DNA of 64,000 nucleotides from Paenibacillus riograndensis SBR5 (GCF_000981585.1 NZ_LN831776.1:6059187-6123186); one strand, 5' to 3'. Numbered from the stretch's first letter, positions 38,538 to 48,614 are shown. Numbers and translations: made by a program. Notes: generated by a model not told the origin, from the sequence alone.

Positions 38538-41183
38538 TTATTCCTGCATCTCTGTCTCCGGCTCCAGCTTATGACGCACCGCGATCCCCTCCCGCCGGAC
38601 CTCCATCTGAATCTCCCCCTGCAGATCGGTCCGGTACACAGCAGTGCTGCTGTCAGCCAGGCGCCTAAGCACATCGCCATTGGGATGCCCATACAGATTG
38701 TTAACGCCTGCCGAAATTACGGCTGCGCCCGGGTTCCAGAATTCCAGCCAGTCTGCGCCTGTTGCGGTTTTGCTGCCGTGATGGGCCACTTTCAGTACAT
38801 CTATCGGACCACCTTGTATAGCTCCGGCCTTCTTCACGTCCAGCAGGATCGCTTCCTCCGCCGCCTTGTCCATATCCCCTGTAAAAAGAAAGCTCCGGCC
38901 GTTCATCTCCAGCCGGAAGGCCACCGACTTGTGATTCTGGTCCTCCACCTCCGGTAGCTTGGCCTCCCCTGCCTTGTGCGGGTCCGGCCACAGGAACATC
39001 AGCTCCGTCTTATCATCCGGAGCAAGCGCCTGTCCCTGCTGCACCGGATACAGCCGGACACCTGCAGCGAGCGCTGTATTCATCAGCTTGCTGTAGGAAT
39101 CTCCCTTGGCGAGCGTTCCATTGAACAGCAGCGCCGAAACAGGCATTCCCTCCAATACTGCCTGGAGTCCCCCGGCATGGTCCTGGTCGCCATGGGTCAG
39201 GATGATGGCGTCCAGGCGGTGAATGCCCCGCTGCTTCAGCAGCGGCAGCAGGGTTTTGGCTCCGACCTCAAACGGACTGCGGCGGACGCGCCACGCTTCC
39301 TTTTTGCCAAAGCTGACCGTGCCGCCGCCATCAACCAGAATATGGGCTCCGCCGGGGGTGGTAATCAGAATACTGTCACCCTGCCCCACATCGAGGTAGC
39401 TGATGGCTCCGGCACCTCCAAGCTGCTCCGAGTGATAACCCCTGTACAGCAGCAGTGCTAATCCAACTGCACATAGGAGAGCTGACGGCCCGCTCCAGCG
39501 CATGGATTCTGGCATTTGAAACGGGGTAGGCTGCAGGTTTCCTCCGGCTCCGCTCCATATCCCAGCATCCCGGACTCTTCTCCCTCTGCTGTCTTGCGGT
39601 TGATCCAGCTTCGTCAGCGGTTTGGTCTCATCCTCCATGACCTGCGGGGCCAGCCGGGCCTCGGCACGCCGCTTCATGGCATAGAGTATTCCATAGAGCA
39701 AGCCATAATAGCTGCAGATCCACAGCAAGGAGGGTGAACTCCAGATCAGCACACCGCCCGAAAACCCGTTCATCCATCCCACCGCGCTAAATGTAGCATC
39801 ATTCATCAGTTCCGCAGCATGTGCAAGCACACCTGCACCAGCCTGCCAAAAGCGGCCAAGCAGCAGGGCTGCCGTCCCGAGCGGCAGTACCAGAAAGGTA
39901 ATAAAGGGCACAAACAGCAGATTAGCGGCGAAGGAAAGCAAGGAAAACTGATTGAAATAATAGACGGTCAGCGGAAAGGACACAAGCTGCGCCACCAGTG
40001 TGACTGAAACCGTGCTGCTCAGCCAGCGGGGCAGCCTGCACAGCAGCGGGTTCACCAGGGGAACATACACCATGAGTCCTGCGGTCACCAGAAAAGACAG
40101 CTGAAAGCTTACGCTGAGCAGCAGATACGGATTCCAGACCAGCATCATCAGCGCTGCGGCCGCGAGAATATTCATTCCGTCCTTCAGTATGCCAAACCGC
40201 GCAGCGAGCAGGGCAATCATACTCATAATTCCTGCCCGCACAATGGACGGCCCGGCACCGGACAGCAGCACATATATAGGTATCAATACTATCGTCACAG
40301 TCAGTGCTGTTTCTCTGGTGAAGTGTAATCGTCTGAGGATAAATAAAATCACTCCGACCACCACTGCCACATGCATTCCCGAGATCGCCAGTATATGCGT
40401 CAGCCCCAGCTGCGAGAACTGCTTGAACGTTTCTTCATCCAGATCATCCTGCAAGCCAAGGACAAGCCCCTTCATGTACCCCGCATGCGGCTCACGAAAC
40501 AGACGGTCCATCCCGGCTCCAAGCGCGGCCCGCACGTCGTCATTCCAGCGCAGAATGCTGGAGAGACCCCAGGAATCCGGCGGAACAGCCTGTACGCTTG
40601 CCGTCCCCTCCCCCTTGAGCAGCCAGTGAATTCTTTGCGTCAGCAGATATGCGCGGTAATCAAACCCGCCGAAGTTTCGCGCTTCCCCCGGCTGCTTCAG
40701 TTCTCCCTGGACGGCCACCCGGTCTCCCCTCTTCCATCCGGCGGCAACAGCGATTTCCGACTCAGCCTGGAGCGTGATTTGTACAGCGATGAGCTCGCCC
40801 TCAACTTTTTTCCGGTCCAGCCCCATCCGCGACAGCTTCACAGTAAAATCCACCCGGTCCCCATCACGTTCCACAGGAGAGACAATTTGCCCTTCTGCCG
40901 TTACATAAGATTCGTTCAGCTCAGCCGTGGATTGCCCGAATGCCAACGGAAGCAGGCTGACATTTCTTCCTTCGTTCCATTCCCAATACAGGGTGGCAGC
41001 AACGAGTGACAGACCCAGCATAACTGAGATTTTCCAGCCGCTTCTCCCGCTGACAGCACAGATTGCAAGCAGCAGCAGACAACCCGCTGTATAAATCAGC
41101 AGCTTATATCCTGAGAACAGACAGCCTGCCGCACTCCCGATGACCCAGCACACCGTAAAGCTTAACAACGGCCTTTTTTTCAT
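38538..41183 (-). CDS. comEC: Competence protein ComEC/Rec2 (DNA uptake channel)
   Basis: Transports single-stranded DNA across the membrane during transformation. 881 residues: N-terminal helices (~8-70), an OB-like external domain with DUF4131 features (~70-200), the Competence domain with LGLTHILAISGMHVAVV (~245) and many helices to ~520, then a metallo-beta-lactamase-type domain with ILTHGDQDHAGG, FTGD and KVAHHGS, the proposed nuclease. All metal motifs are present. Last gene of the comEA-EB-EC order; a terminator follows comEB, so comEC may have its own promoter. Confidence 0.95.
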   Translation of the reverse strand: MKKRPLLSFTVCWVIGSAAGCLFSGYKLLIYTAGCLLLLAICAVSGRSGWKISVMLGLSLVAATLYWEWNEGRNVSLLPLAFGQSTAELNESYVTAEGQIVSPVERDGDRVDFTVKLSRMGLDRKKVEGELIAVQITLQAESEIAVAAGWKRGDRVAVQGELKQPGEARNFGGFDYRAYLLTQRIHWLLKGEGTASVQAVPPDSWGLSSILRWNDDVRAALGAGMDRLFREPHAGYMKGLVLGLQDDLDEETFKQFSQLGLTHILAISGMHVAVVVGVILFILRRLHFTRETALTVTIVLIPIYVLLSGAGPSIVRAGIMSMIALLAARFGILKDGMNILAAAALMMLVWNPYLLLSVSFQLSFLVTAGLMVYVPLVNPLLCRLPRWLSSTVSVTLVAQLVSFPLTVYYFNQFSLLSFAANLLFVPFITFLVLPLGTAALLLGRFWQAGAGVLAHAAELMNDATFSAVGWMNGFSGGVLIWSSPSLLWICSYYGLLYGILYAMKRRAEARLAPQVMEDETKPLTKLDQPQDSRGRRVRDAGIWSGAGGNLQPTPFQMPESMRWSGPSALLCAVGLALLLYRGYHSEQLGGAGAISYLDVGQGDSILITTPGGAHILVDGGGTVSFGKKEAWRVRRSPFEVGAKTLLPLLKQRGIHRLDAIILTHGDQDHAGGLQAVLEGMPVSALLFNGTLAKGDSYSKLMNTALAAGVRLYPVQQGQALAPDDKTELMFLWPDPHKAGEAKLPEVEDQNHKSVAFRLEMNGRSFLFTGDMDKAAEEAILLDVKKAGAIQGGPIDVLKVAHHGSKTATGADWLEFWNPGAAVISAGVNNLYGHPNGDVLRRLADSSTAVYRTDLQGEIQMEVRREGIAVRHKLEPETEMQE

Positions 41184-41250
41184 ATATACCCCTCCTTACC
41201 TAATTCCGCCGATCTCACACAGTGCTCATTGGCCAAAGTCCGAATACAGC

Positions 41251-41296
41251 AAAAAGAACCCCTGCATACACAAAAGTCGTGTGCGCAGAGGTTCTT
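41251..41296 (-). terminator. Intrinsic terminator after comEB
   Basis: AAGAACC/GGTTCTT stem extended by CTGC and ACAC pairings, followed on the minus strand by TTTTTG. Confidence 0.8.
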
Positions 41297-41341
41297 CCCC
41301 TGAAGTTTGATGCTTATTCTTTCGGCTAACGCGACTGCCTG

Positions 41342-41860
41342 CTATTCCGATACGGTGATCATCGTTTCCTTCGGCGGTTCATAGTTCTCCAACTGACGGA
41401 AAATAATGCCTTTGGAGGCCAGCATGGCTTCCACCTTCTCCATGTCCTTGCGGTAAGGACGCAGATAGACGATCTCGACAATCCCGCTGTTGGCGAGCAT
41501 ATTGGCGCAGGTCCAGCAGGGTTCATCGGTGACATAGACGGTGCTGCCCTCCCGGTCGCTCCGGTCCGTGAACAGCAGCAGGTTCTGCTCAGCGTGAATG
41601 GTGCGGATGCAGCGCTGCTTCTTCACCATCGTCTCCACACCGTTAACGAGTTCCCGTTCATACTGCTCCGAAACCATACATCCCGCCTCAGAACAATCCG
41701 GCACACCCATAGGTGCACCGTTATACGCCGTGCCCAGCAGCTTCTTGCCCTGTACGAGGACCGCGCCGACATGCCGGCGGGGGCAGCGCGAGCGTGTGGA
41801 GACCATGCAGGCAATATCCATGAAATAAGTATCCCAATTCTTGCGGTAGGCTACAGTCAT
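41342..41860 (-). CDS. comEB: ComEB, dCMP deaminase family protein
   Basis: 172 residues from the ATG at 41860 (MTVAYRKNWDTYF), preferred for its GGAG site; the frame extends to 41884. Zinc-dependent deaminase fold with HAE (TIHAEQNLL) and PCxxC (DEPCWTCANM) as catalytic zinc site. dCMP deaminases turn dCMP into dUMP for thymidylate; in B. subtilis comEB sits in the competence operon without being needed for uptake. Conserved order supports the name. Confidence 0.93.
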   Translation of the reverse strand: MTVAYRKNWDTYFMDIACMVSTRSRCPRRHVGAVLVQGKKLLGTAYNGAPMGVPDCSEAGCMVSEQYERELVNGVETMVKKQRCIRTIHAEQNLLLFTDRSDREGSTVYVTDEPCWTCANMLANSGIVEIVYLRPYRKDMEKVEAMLASKGIIFRQLENYEPPKETMITVSE

Positions 41861-42030
41861 CAGCACTCTCCACTTTCTCTTCAATAGTTGTTCATTATTG
41901 TAGCATATTGCAGCAGGCTTTCACTAGGACATCCGGCACGGAAAAAAACAGATGGAAAACCTGCTTATGACGCTAATCCATTAGCAGCCTCACGAATGAA
42001 TGCTGCCCTCCGGGCGCTGCTCCATCCAGC

Positions 42031-42744
42031 TTAAAAACTCACCAGCGGCTTCAGCTTCTCCAGCATTTTCGGCCCGATCCCCTTCACCTCACCCAAATCC
42101 GACAAGCTGTGAAAAGCCCCTTTGCTGCTGCGGTAATCTATTATCGCCTGCGCTTTCTTCCCGCCAATGCCAGGGAGATCCATCAGCGCTGCAGCATCCG
42201 CAGTGTTGACGTTGATTCTGCCGTCCGTAGAAGCCTGGCCGGTAGAAGCTGTGCTGCTGGAAGCCGTGCTGCTGGAGACGGTTCCAGTAGCGTCTTCGGC
42301 CTCCGCTGTGGGTGGCGACGCATTCCCTGCTGCGGTTGACACTGCTCCGCCGCCCCCAGCGGCTCCAGCAGCATTTCCGTTCACAGTCTCGCCCGCAGAC
42401 CCTGCCGCCGCTGCTCCGGATGTTCCTTTCAAACCGTCGCCTGCCTCCCCTCCCCCAGCTGCAGCCCCCTTGTCCACGGCAGTATCCTTGCCCACGACAG
42501 CGTCCTTATCCACGGCAGCGTCCTTGTCCACGGCAGCTACCTTCGGATTCCTTGCTTCTCCCCCTCCAACCCCGGCGGTTACTGTTGTATTTGGCTTGTC
42601 CGCCACCCCCAGCGCCTGGGCCATACTGACGTTCAAAGACTCCCAGCCAGCAATTCCGTTATCCTCTTCCCGGCCGGCCGCCCAGATCAATCCACCGCCA
42701 AGCAGTACAGCAGCCATCATAGTAGCTATCTTATTTACATTCAT
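42031..42744 (-). CDS. comEA: ComEA, DNA receptor of the competence machinery
   Basis: 237 residues: membrane anchor (~7-22), a very long low-complexity spacer rich in Ala, Gly, Val and Asp (~45-170) that includes imperfect VDKDAAVDKDAVVGKD repeats, and two helix-hairpin-helix motifs at the C-terminus (INVNTADAAALMDLPGIGGKKAQAI, LSDLGEVKGIGPKMLEKL) that bind double-stranded DNA outside the cell. The spacer is longer than usual and lacks the folded oligomerisation domain I would expect, so the DNA-binding head may project further. Divergent from comER. Confidence 0.93.
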   Translation of the reverse strand: MNVNKIATMMAAVLLGGGLIWAAGREEDNGIAGWESLNVSMAQALGVADKPNTTVTAGVGGGEARNPKVAAVDKDAAVDKDAVVGKDTAVDKGAAAGGGEAGDGLKGTSGAAAAGSAGETVNGNAAGAAGGGGAVSTAAGNASPPTAEAEDATGTVSSSTASSSTASTGQASTDGRINVNTADAAALMDLPGIGGKKAQAIIDYRSSKGAFHSLSDLGEVKGIGPKMLEKLKPLVSF

Positions 42745-42885
42745 GAACCTGTCCTCCTATACCATACTGGAATTTTATACAAAGTTATGATTGAAACCTG
42801 TCATTTGTCCAAGACTCCGGCGCATACATTTAACGAAGAGTATTCCTGCAAGGCTACAGCCACACCAGAAAGGAGGGTACCCTAG

Positions 42886-43734
42886 ATGAAGGTGGGATTT
42901 ATCGGAACAGGCAGCATGGGCAGTCTGCTCATCGACGCCTTTCTGTCTTCGGGTGCGCTTGAGCCATGTGATGTGCTGGCCAGCAACCGCAGCCCGAACA
43001 GGCTTCTGCAGCTTCAACAGCGCCATCCTGGCATCTCCATCGGCAGCAACCAAGAGACTGCACAAGGAAGTGATATTGTCTTCATCTGTGTAAAACCGCT
43101 GGAATTCAAAACACTTACGGATGAAATCTCGTCTTCTTTACGCAGCGAGCAGATTGTCGTGTCTATCACCAGCCCAGTAATGCTCCACCATCTGGAATCC
43201 GCTCTGCCATCCAAAATAGCCAAAGTCATTCCCAGTATCACCCACCGTGTCAAAAGCGGGACTTCGCTTTGCATATTTGGCAGCAGGCTTAATACAAAAG
43301 ACAGGCTCCTGCTGCAGCGGCTGCTGTCTTTTATGGGCGTGCCAATAGAAATTCAGGAGATGCATACCCGGATTGCCTCTGATTTCTCCAGCTGCGGTCC
43401 CGCATTCATCAGTTTTTTTCTTGAGCGGTGGATTGAAGCCGCAGTAGAAGCTACGGGCATTGATGAAGAGCTGATCACCCGGCTGGCGGGAGAGATGCTG
43501 CTCGGCACAGGCAAGCTGCTGACGGAGGGTGAATTCTCTCCGCAGGAGCTACAGGAGAGGGTCGCCGTGCCCGGCGGCATTACAGCGGAAGCGCTGAGCC
43601 ATCTCCGTACCAGTCTGGAGGGGGTTTTTGAACGGCTGATCCTCACAACACATGATAAATATGATGAGGATGTCGAAAAGCTGGACGCATTATATGGCCG
43701 TGGCGGCATCATTCAGGCTCCGCTGGACCGCTAA
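42886..43734 (+). CDS. comER: ComER, pyrroline-5-carboxylate reductase-like protein
   Basis: 282 residues. ProC-type Rossmann start MKVGFIGTGSMGSLL, IVFICVKPLEF, and the C-terminal dimer domain with GPAFISFFLERWIEAAV and VAVPGGITAEAL. It lies divergently from comEA exactly as comER does in B. subtilis, where it affects sporulation and biofilm and is not needed for competence. Enzyme activity of ComER is not established. AGGAGGG site before ATG. Confidence 0.93.
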   Translation: MKVGFIGTGSMGSLLIDAFLSSGALEPCDVLASNRSPNRLLQLQQRHPGISIGSNQETAQGSDIVFICVKPLEFKTLTDEISSSLRSEQIVVSITSPVMLHHLESALPSKIAKVIPSITHRVKSGTSLCIFGSRLNTKDRLLLQRLLSFMGVPIEIQEMHTRIASDFSSCGPAFISFFLERWIEAAVEATGIDEELITRLAGEMLLGTGKLLTEGEFSPQELQERVAVPGGITAEALSHLRTSLEGVFERLILTTHDKYDEDVEKLDALYGRGGIIQAPLDR

Positions 43735-43777
43735 AATCCACCGAGGGGGATAGAGTAAAACGCCCCAAACCAAGAAA

Positions 43778-43810
43778 GCCCGCAGCACGGATGACTCCGT
43801 TGCTGCGGGC
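43778..43810 (-). terminator. Intrinsic terminator of leuS
   Basis: A GCCCGCAGCA stem and complement with inner CGGA/TCCG; on the minus strand TTTCTT follows. Confidence 0.75.
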
Positions 43811-43827
43811 AAAAATGCGTTCTTCGC

Positions 43828-46275
43828 TTAACCCACTACAATATTGACCAGCTTGCCGGGAACCGCAATGATTTTGCGTACGGTTTTGCCCTCTATAGCT
43901 GTCTTCACATTCGGAAGCGACAGCGCATGGTTCTGCATATCCTCCTGACCCATGTCCTGCGGGATCAGCGCGCGCTGTACGATTTTTCCATTCACCTGAA
44001 CGACGATTTCCACTTCGGCATCCACTGTCCAGGCTTCATCATAAGCCGGCCAAGCCACATAGCTGATACTGCCTTCATGACCCAGCAGCTGCCACAGCTC
44101 CTCCGCAATATGCGGTGCAAGCGGCGACAGCATCTGCACGAAATGCTCTGCCGCTTCGGTGGACAAGGTCTCCTGCTTATAAGCATCATTGATGAAGATC
44201 ATCAGCTGGCTGATCGCCGTATTGAAGCGCAGCTGCTCGAAGTCCTCGGTAACCTTCTTGAGCGTCTTGTGCCAGGTCCGTTTGAACTCATCGGTGCCGC
44301 CGCCTTGGGTAATCTTCGCACTGATGCTGCCGTCCTCGTTCACGAACAGACGCCATACGCGGGAGAGGAAGCGGTGGATGCCTTCGACGCCTTTTTCATT
44401 CCATGGCTTCGTTGCTTCCAATGGCCCCATGAACATCTCATAGACACGCAGTGTATCCGCGCCATAAGCTTCCACAATTTCGTCCGGATTGATGACATTG
44501 CCGCGCGATTTACTCATCTTTTCATTGTTGTTGCCCAGGATCATGCCCTGGTTCACCAGCTTGTGGAACGGCTCCTTCGTATCCACTACACCGATATCAT
44601 ACAGCACCTTATGCCAAAAACGGGCATAGAGCAAATGCAATACCGCATGCTCAGCTCCGCCGATATACAGGTCAACGGGCAGCCATTCCTTCTGCTTCTC
44701 CGGCGAACACAGCTCCTTGTCGTTGCGGGGATCAATATAACGCAGGTAATACCAGCAGCTGCCGGCCCACTGCGGCATGGTGTTCGTCTCGCGGCGGGCT
44801 TTCATGCCGGTCTCCGGATCAATCGTTTCAACCCACTCCGTCACATTGGCCAGCGGGGATTCTCCCGTGCCTGAAGGCCGGATCGAATCTACTTCCGGCA
44901 GCAGCAGCGGGAGCTGATCTACAGGGACTGTCTTCATCGTGCCGTCTTCCAGGTGCAGAATCGGAATCGGCTCGCCCCAATAGCGCTGGCGGCTGAACAG
45001 CCAGTCGCGCAGGCGGTAGGTTACTTTTCCTTTGCCGCTGCCCTTTTCTTCGAGCCAGGCGATCATCTTCGCAATGGCCTCTTTGTTATCGAGACCATTC
45101 AGGAAGCCGGAATTCACATGCGGGCCGTCGCCGCTGTAAGCTTCTTCCTCAACATTGCCGCCCTGCACCACTTCAAGAATATTCAGGCCAAACTGCTTGG
45201 CGAATTCCCAGTCACGGGAATCATGTCCCGGCACCGCCATAATGGCTCCCGTTCCATAACCGGCAAGCACATAATCCGCAATCCAGACCGGCACCTGGGC
45301 GCCGTTCACCGGATTAACCGCGTAGGCACCCGTGAAGACACCGGATTTCTCCTTGGCCAGATCTGTACGCTCAAGGTCACTTTTGCGTGAAGCCTTATCG
45401 CGGTATTCTGCGACTGCTGCCTTCTGCTCTTCTGTAGTGATGAGATCTACCAGCTTATGCTCGGGTGCCAGCACACAGTAGCTTGCGCCGAACAAGGTGT
45501 CCGGACGGGTGGTGAACACCTCCAGGCTGGCATCATGGCCTGCAATGGCGAAGGTCACTTCAGCTCCGGTTGACTTGCCGATCCAATTGCGCTGCATATC
45601 CTTAATGCTTTCTTCCCAGTCCAGCTCCTCCAGATCCTCCAGCAGGCGTTCCGCGTATTCTGTAATTTTCAGAATCCACTGGCGCATGGGTCTGCGGACC
45701 ACGGGATGGCCGCCGCGCTCGCTTTTGCCGTCGATAACCTCTTCATTTGCCAGCACCGTTCCCAGGGCCTCACACCAATTGACCGACACCTCTGCCACAT
45801 AGGCCAGTCCGCGGTTATACAGCTGAATAAAGATCCACTGTGTCCATTTGTAGTACTCCGGATCGGTTGTGCTGATCTCGCGGTCCCAGTCATAGGAGAA
45901 GCCCAGCGATTTGATCTGCCGGCGGAAATTATCGATGTTCTTAAAAGTAATCTCGCGCGGATGCTGCCCGGTATCCATCGCATATTGCTCAGCCGGAAGG
46001 CCGAAGGCATCCCAGCCCATCGGGTGCAGCACGTTGTAGCCGCGCATCCGCTTGTAGCGGGAGACGATATCCGTCGCCGTGTAGCCTTCCGGGTGTCCTA
46101 CATGCAGCCCTGCGCCTGAAGGATACGGAAACATATCCAGTGCGTAGAATTTCGGTTTGCCTGCATCTTCACCTGTCTTAAAAGTCTTGTTCTCATCCCA
46201 GAACTTCTGCCATTTAGGCTCGATGGTTTGGGCACGGTAGCCTGCGGCTGTGTTTGGTGTGTTGTTGTCGCTCAT
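43828..46275 (-). CDS. leuS: Leucyl-tRNA synthetase
   Basis: Charges tRNA-Leu. 815 residues, normal length. HIGH motif as HVGH (58-61, [14 protein letters not shown]), the editing domain (~220-420), KMSKS in [15 protein letters not shown], and the C-terminal anticodon-binding and LeuRS-C domains. GGAGGAG site before ATG. A Leu-type T-box lies on the same strand, but its terminator ends about 1.2 kb upstream, with repeats between; see the T-box entry. Confidence 0.98.
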   Translation of the reverse strand: MSDNNTPNTAAGYRAQTIEPKWQKFWDENKTFKTGEDAGKPKFYALDMFPYPSGAGLHVGHPEGYTATDIVSRYKRMRGYNVLHPMGWDAFGLPAEQYAMDTGQHPREITFKNIDNFRRQIKSLGFSYDWDREISTTDPEYYKWTQWIFIQLYNRGLAYVAEVSVNWCEALGTVLANEEVIDGKSERGGHPVVRRPMRQWILKITEYAERLLEDLEELDWEESIKDMQRNWIGKSTGAEVTFAIAGHDASLEVFTTRPDTLFGASYCVLAPEHKLVDLITTEEQKAAVAEYRDKASRKSDLERTDLAKEKSGVFTGAYAVNPVNGAQVPVWIADYVLAGYGTGAIMAVPGHDSRDWEFAKQFGLNILEVVQGGNVEEEAYSGDGPHVNSGFLNGLDNKEAIAKMIAWLEEKGSGKGKVTYRLRDWLFSRQRYWGEPIPILHLEDGTMKTVPVDQLPLLLPEVDSIRPSGTGESPLANVTEWVETIDPETGMKARRETNTMPQWAGSCWYYLRYIDPRNDKELCSPEKQKEWLPVDLYIGGAEHAVLHLLYARFWHKVLYDIGVVDTKEPFHKLVNQGMILGNNNEKMSKSRGNVINPDEIVEAYGADTLRVYEMFMGPLEATKPWNEKGVEGIHRFLSRVWRLFVNEDGSISAKITQGGGTDEFKRTWHKTLKKVTEDFEQLRFNTAISQLMIFINDAYKQETLSTEAAEHFVQMLSPLAPHIAEELWQLLGHEGSISYVAWPAYDEAWTVDAEVEIVVQVNGKIVQRALIPQDMGQEDMQNHALSLPNVKTAIEGKTVRKIIAVPGKLVNIVVG

Positions 46276-46409
46276 CTTATGCTCCTCCTTGGAGTGTTGC
46301 TTGCTTAGTTAAACCTGCTAATTTTTTAAAAAAATATTGTAGAGGAGGGTCACTACCAGAAATGTCTGGGGTTCCACCCGCTGTTTTACCCGGATTTCTG
46401 ATCTCACAC

Positions 46410-46627
46410 TATATAAACTGAACTTGTGATTCTTCGATTTCGGGAGTGTTCGTGACTCCAGAGAATGTTTGGACTTCCGGCCGCTGTTGTCTACAGATTT
46501 CTTGAATCTATACCGTTGTTCGCAGTGGAAATCCGCAGACAAAGGCGGACACTACCGCTCCTGCAGTTCCAAACTTCTCCTCCGCCACTTCTCCCATCAT
46601 TGTAATATTTCAAGTTCAATTGGTATA
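46410..46627. mobile_element. MITE-like element, copy B (218 bp)
   Basis: Ends TATATAAACTGAACTT and AAGTTCAATTGGTATA (13 of 16 positions inverted-complementary); the interior is closely similar to 2745-2960. Non-coding. Confidence 0.65.
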
Positions 46628-46915
46628 GGCGGTTGAAATCCGAGTATTGCGCATGCTTCCGATGTGAGCTTTCCTGCGGAAAGCTTTCAGGCGGCCACTT
46701 CGTTGCTCCAGCTCCAAAATTTCTTTCCGTTCCTTTATCTCTACAAAACATTTAAAATACCTATCCGTTTTGCCTGCCGGGCAGCAAAGTCCAAGAATCA
46801 GCTCAGGACTCGCTGCTCGGCTGGCGATGTCTGCCCTCGATCTTCTCAGCCAGACCATGCGGGCATGTAACCTCCCGCGATCTCAGCCCCGGCAGGGGCT
46901 GAGGCCTGGTCCAAA

Positions 46916-47068
46916 CCGGCCTTCGCCGCTTCAACAACGGCATTTTTGCTCTTGTTTCCGCGCCATCCGGCCTTCGCCGCTTCAACAACGGCATTTTTGC
47001 TCTTGTTTCCGCGCCATCCGGCCTTCGCCGCTTCAACAACGGCATTTTTGCTGGTGTTGAAGCGCAAT
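46916..47068. repeat. 51-bp tandem repeat, three copies
   Basis: Copies at 46916-46966, 46967-47017 and 47018-47068; the first two are identical and the third changes over its last ~15 bases. Each starts CCGGCCTTCGCCGCTTCAAC. Confidence 0.9.
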
Positions 47069-47124
47069 CCGCCATGCCAGACATTTCCTCTCACGCTTCT
47101 CCCGGCCGGGCCTGTAACTAATTC

Positions 47125-47310
47125 AAGTGGAAAAAGCAAACTTAAATCCCTCCATCCCGCTTCCCCGCTAATGTTAAGTGGAAAAAGGACAACTAATTTG
47201 CCCCATTCGCACGCTTACCCGGGAATTGGTTCATTTTAAGTTTACTTTTTCCCACCATTCCCTCTTTTAGGGGCTTTTTTGTTTCATTTAAGTGTACTAA
47301 TTCCACTTCA
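47125..47310. repeat. Cluster of AAGTGGAAAAA boxes
   Basis: AAGTGGAAAAAGCAAACTTA, TTAAGTGGAAAAAGGACAAC, and two inverted relatives (TTAAGTTTACTTTTTCCC, TTAAGTGTACTAATTCCACT). They look like copies of one short intergenic motif. Confidence 0.5.
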
Positions 47311-47377
47311 CCTTCCCTAGCTCTCCCCACAATAGGAAACCTCAGTTTCCAATTAAATAAGGGGGAAGCCTTCCTCC

Positions 47378-47490
47378 AAAGCATATAAATTCTTGCAAGT
47401 AGAAACGGCTTTGCCGTCCTTTTTAAGGACGGTACCGTTTCAGCGAGAAATAGAAGGAAAATTTATAGCGTGAAGCATATAAATTCTTAT
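47378..47490. repeat. Intergenic repeat bounded by AGCATATAAATTCTT direct repeats
   Basis: The same 15-bp sequence stands at both ends. Between them GAAACGG-CCGTCC-GGACGG-CCGTTTC forms a double-stem hairpin. Its right end abuts the T-box terminator T-run. Confidence 0.6.
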
Positions 47491-47495
47491 ATTTC

Positions 47496-47820
47496 AAAAA
47501 AACCTCCCATCCCCAGCGTATAATCGCTAGGGACGAGAGGTTTGAATTCCCGTGGTACCACCCTAGTTAGCGGCCGGGTATACTTTACCTGCCACTCACT
47601 TTGACACCCTGTAACGGGGGTGAGGCGACGACAGTTCACGCGCTGGCTTCCGTTCCGCATCATTTGCCTTGCGGGACCTGCGGCTTGCGCCGTTACTCGG
47701 AGGTGAGTTCATCCGTTCCGTTAACCGGCTTGCACCACAGCACCGGCTCTCTGCCATAACGTTCCGCGAATTAATAATCCTCTTCTTCGAACAACTATTC
47801 AAATGTTAATCGTAATATTA
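47496..47820 (-). promoter_or_regulatory. T-box leader, specifier CUC (leucine)
   Basis: On the minus strand, stem I contains the AGAGAG...GGTG motifs and a specifier loop GAA-CTC-ACC with CTC at 47707-47705, i.e. leucine. The T-box sequence GGGTGGTACCACGG is at 47563-47550, followed by a terminator hairpin (47543-47501) and seven T. It should let transcription proceed when uncharged tRNA-Leu is abundant. The next gene on that strand is leuS, about 1.2 kb on. Confidence 0.9.
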
Positions 47821-47826
47821 CATAAC

Positions 47827-47856
47827 ATTATAACTAAAAGCTTTGACTATAGTCAA
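47827..47856 (-). promoter_or_regulatory. Promoter of the T-box transcript
   Basis: Minus-strand TTGACT, 18 bases, TATAAT. Confidence 0.75.
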
Positions 47857-47864
47857 CGTTGGAA

Positions 47865-48614
47865 TTATCCGAAATACAGGCTGTAGAGCGACAGAGCGGA
47901 AATCAGGTTGAGCAGTACATGGGCAACCATGCCGATGTAAATGTTTTTGGTCCGCCATACGACGTAGTACATGGGAAAGATTGCAATCAGCCGGGTGATG
48001 ATCATCCAGGGGGAGAAGAAATGATACACGACAAATAACACCACATTAATCACTACGCCCCAGCCCCGGTATCTGCCCAGCCTGGGCAGGAGATATCCTC
48101 TAAAATACAATTCCTCCACGGCCGGCGCCAACAAGCCGATCAGAATAAAATCACTGGCCCAGGACGCCGCCAGCATGCCATGTGAATACCGGGACATATC
48201 ATCCGTACCGGCATCGAACCAGTCCGGATAAAAGGAAAAGACATGCTCCAGCAAAAACCGGCTCACCGGTTCCATTAGCCAGAAAATCAAAACTGCCCAG
48301 CCCAGCACTACGGGGACGAGAATGAGATAGTGCCGCAGAGGCAGCTTTTGACGGTATGGCATAATGCCCTTTAATGAAAATGTGCCGGTCTGCCTCCGGG
48401 CTTGATAGAACAGAATCCCAAGCATGGCCGGTGTGAGCCAGACTATCGTTTCTATGTTGATGGAAAGTGCAATGGTAAGACCGGCTTTATGTAATAATGG
48501 CGAAATAAAAAGAATAAAAAGAAATGTGACTGCACCTGGGATAAGATGAAATGCTGCTGCTTTCAGAAGTGAGTGCTGCTCTGTCTCTAACTGGTCGATC
48601 GGGTGAGTATTCAA
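47865..48614 (-). CDS. CPBP family intramembrane metalloprotease (CAAX-like)
   Basis: 249 residues with about six to eight membrane segments. The ABI/CPBP motifs are present: EE at 167-168 with R172 (VEELYFRG), FxxxH (FVVYHFF, ~195) and HxxxN-like AHVLLN (~235), the proposed glutamate/histidine active site. Some members cleave prenylated or bacteriocin-type substrates or give bacteriocin immunity; here the substrate is unknown. The start is TTG at 48614 with GGAGG 6 bases ahead. It follows an AraC gene on the same strand with a 16-bp palindrome between them. Confidence 0.85.
   Translation of the reverse strand: MNTHPIDQLETEQHSLLKAAAFHLIPGAVTFLFILFISPLLHKAGLTIALSINIETIVWLTPAMLGILFYQARRQTGTFSLKGIMPYRQKLPLRHYLILVPVVLGWAVLIFWLMEPVSRFLLEHVFSFYPDWFDAGTDDMSRYSHGMLAASWASDFILIGLLAPAVEELYFRGYLLPRLGRYRGWGVVINVVLFVVYHFFSPWMIITRLIAIFPMYYVVWRTKNIYIGMVAHVLLNLISALSLYSLYFG

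Larger units (their letters stand above)
46276..47495. other. Repeat-rich leader/intergenic region upstream of leuS
   Basis: 1.2 kb without a convincing gene. It holds a MITE-like element (46410-46627), a diverged related stretch (~46640-46720), a 51-bp tandem repeat, several AAGTGGAAAAA-type boxes and a 113-bp repeat with a double hairpin. A 97-codon minus-strand frame (46846-47139) merely reads through the tandem repeat. Confidence 0.65.

Noticed and set aside
46916..47068. Possible CRISPR array
   Set aside because: The three 51-bp units are directly adjacent with no unique spacers, and no cas genes are near.
46846..47139. 97-codon minus-strand frame with a 17-residue repeat
   Set aside because: It is open because the tandem repeat is 51 bp; it has no ribosome site and lies in a repeat-filled leader.
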